A DNA stretch of 64,000 nucleotides, from assembly GCA_036946625.1 (NCBI GenBank), contig JAQIIU010000003.1, forward strand, positions 1,935,001 to 1,999,000. Reading direction: 5' to 3'. This document shows, in pieces, positions 63,083 to 64,000 of the stretch; the first letter of the stretch is position 1; each line of letters begins with the position of its first letter. Below the pieces are notes generated by a model. That model had not been told where the DNA came from and searched no databases. It was given only the letters and a program-made list of their open reading frames with translations. The DNA comes from Methylorubrum populi. Its GTDB lineage: Bacteria; Pseudomonadota; Alphaproteobacteria; Rhizobiales; Beijerinckiaceae. The position numbers were made by a program, and so were the translations under genes.

Positions 63083-63931
63083 CACACCACCTCAGAGGAC
63101 AACGCGGCCTTCACCGGAAGCGTACGGCGAAGCAGAGCACGCCCATGAAGCTTGCGGCGGTTTTCTCGTAGCGGGTAGCCACGGCGCGCCACTCCTTGAG
63201 CCGCGCCCAGAGACGTTCGACGACGTTGCGGTTGTTGTAGATCCAGTCGGGGCAGGCGACCGGTGCCTCGTTGCGCTTGGTGGGGATCGCCGGCCGCGCC
63301 CCCGCATCCCGGATGTGCTGGCGGAAGGCGTGGCTGGAATAGCCCCGATCCGCCACGACCCAGAGCGGCACGCCCGGTAGGCGTTCGAGCAGCGGCACGG
63401 CGTGCGGGAGTTCGTTTGCCTGCCCCGGCGCGATGCGGAAGGCGATGGCGCGACCTTGCCCGTCGGCGATCACGCAAGCCTTGGTGCCATAGCCCCCACG
63501 AGACCGACCAAGTGCCTCACGATGGTCTCGCTCGGCCCCAGATCCCCCCTTCGCGCAGCGCGCGCCGCCTTCTGGTGCGCACGCACGTTCGTCCCGTCGA
63601 GGAACGTCAGCCCGAGCGACATGCCCTACTCCTGCACCAGCGCAAGCAGCCGCTCCCAGACCCCAAGTCGCGCCCAGCGAATGAACACCTGCGCCGCTCG
63701 CCACCATGGCCCAAGGTCCGCTGGGATGGCGCGCCACTTCGCGCCGTTCTCATGCCGCCAGAGGATCGCGCTGAGTGTACGACGCAGATCCTGCAACGGC
63801 GTCTTGCCCTTCGGCCGGCACGCATCGACCAGCGGCTCCAGCTTGCTCCATTGCGCGTCGCTCAGCATCGCGTCCCCCCGCCCATCGAGGGAAACGCCAG
63901 CACCGCACGCAGGTTCAGGTGACGACACGCC

Positions 63932-64000
63932 CTAACCGTCCTCGAGTAGCCGCTGGATCCATGGATGAAGATCCGAGCGTTGTCCGCCAAGGAGGAAGCG
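63932..64000 (-). CDS. 3' end of an unknown gene at the window edge
   Basis: The minus frame entering from the right edge reads RFLLGGQRSDLHPWIQRLLE-DG and ends at TAG (63932-63934). The stop codon straddles the insertion point of the IS5-family element, and the target sequence recreates TAG either way. Only 22 residues are visible, so no function can be given. Confidence 0.35.
   Translation of the reverse strand, partial: RFLLGGQRSDLHPWIQRLLEDG

Larger units (their letters stand above)
60663..63125 (+). mobile_element. IS66-family element, copy 2, complete
   Basis: 2463 bp with inverted ends (left GTACGCATCCGGCGAAGGCC; right complement GTACGCTTCCGGTGAAGGCC) and an exact 8 bp target duplication GGCGAAGC at 60655-60662 and 63126-63133, as expected for IS66. 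It carries tnpA, tnpB and tnpC, all intact. Confidence 0.94.
60621..63868 (-). pseudogene. IS5-family transposase, broken by a stop codon and by IS66
   Basis: Starts at about 63868 (MLSDAQWSKLEPLVDACRPKG, PADLGPWWRAAQVFIRWARLG). A TAG at 63626 interrupts LLALVQE/GMSLGLTF. A frame change near the GGGGGGATC run then leads to SRGGYGTKACVIADGQGRA, VVADRGYSSHAFR and NNRNVVERLWARLKEWRAVAT, the remaining catalytic parts. The last residues (FMGVLCFA) are split from AAIDWLRWRQAL at 60620-60660 by the IS66 insertion. The frame change may be the normal programmed one, but the stop and the insertion inactivate it. Confidence 0.82.
60621..63932 (-). mobile_element. IS5-family element interrupted by IS66
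   Basis: The ends are inverted repeats: GGGCCTGTCGCCACCTGA at 60621, and at the right the complement reads GGGCGTGTCGTCACCTGA, ending at 63932. Both sides are flanked by TA. Removing the IS66 at 60663-63125 and one copy of its 8 bp duplication restores a normal ~840 bp element. Confidence 0.85.

Noticed and set aside
1..64000. CRISPR array
   Set aside because: No series of short direct repeats with regular unique spacers was seen. The repeated sequences found are palindromic elements or IS copies.

Overview
The window is GC-rich chromosomal DNA from an alphaproteobacterium, most likely a Methylobacterium/Methylorubrum-type member of the Hyphomicrobiales. The evidence is the gene families (an RNase E with an acidic insertion in its S1 region, PopZ/DUF2497 next to valS, DUF1236, a BKACE enzyme), the strong codon bias, and short dispersed palindromic repeats. 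The genus is an inference from these; no 16S gene is present.

The left half (1 to about 32.3 kb) is mostly ordinary core genome. From left to right it carries: lptG (cut by the window edge) and lptF, divergent from pepA; a membrane protein; a long-chain acyl-CoA ligase; an MscS channel; a DsbA-like oxidoreductase; an HD-GYP phosphodiesterase; a class I aminotransferase; a decayed sulfatase; RNase E; tRNA-Asn and tRNA-Cys; an isoaspartyl methyltransferase-like protein; a TolC-type outer membrane protein; popZ, valS and a DUF2459 protein; a Do-type periplasmic protease; two exported proteins of unknown role; a BKACE enzyme beside a truncated dehydrogenase; an MHS-type MFS transporter; and a glycine-rich DUF1236 protein. 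Scars are scattered through it: two inverted copies of a ~220 bp miniature element, two TGATAC-ended palindromes, and phage and integrase fragments beside tRNA-Asn.

The right half (32.3 to 64 kb) is a mosaic accessory region. It begins with IS3 and phage remnants, an IS5-family element, an IS481-family element and a 5'-truncated IS66. Between about 38.9 and 49.0 kb lies a coherent catabolic locus. An APH-type kinase and a class-III PLP enzyme of the phospho-lyase type overlap by 4 bp and diverge from a DeoR-type regulator. The regulator is followed by a peptide-type ABC importer (binding protein, two permeases, a fused double ATPase) and an amidase. A reasonable model is import of an amide of an amino alcohol or hydroxy-amino acid, amide hydrolysis, phosphorylation of the hydroxyl, and PLP-dependent elimination of phosphate and ammonia. 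Two similar operator-like sites sit upstream of the two arms.

Downstream are a small tyrosine recombinase, a miniature element with perfect 20 bp ends, a secreted metzincin-like peptidase, two immunity-like proteins, an IS91 element with its own tyrosine recombinase, a C-terminally damaged ArdC antirestriction gene, an IS630 element, and a 743-residue protein with a PD-(D/E)XK-like signature that is a candidate defence nuclease. At the right edge a complete IS66 has inserted into an IS5-family element, with a clear 8 bp target duplication. The two IS66 copies appear identical over about 2.27 kb and lie in direct orientation 24.6 kb apart, so recombination between them could delete or amplify the whole catabolic and defence segment.
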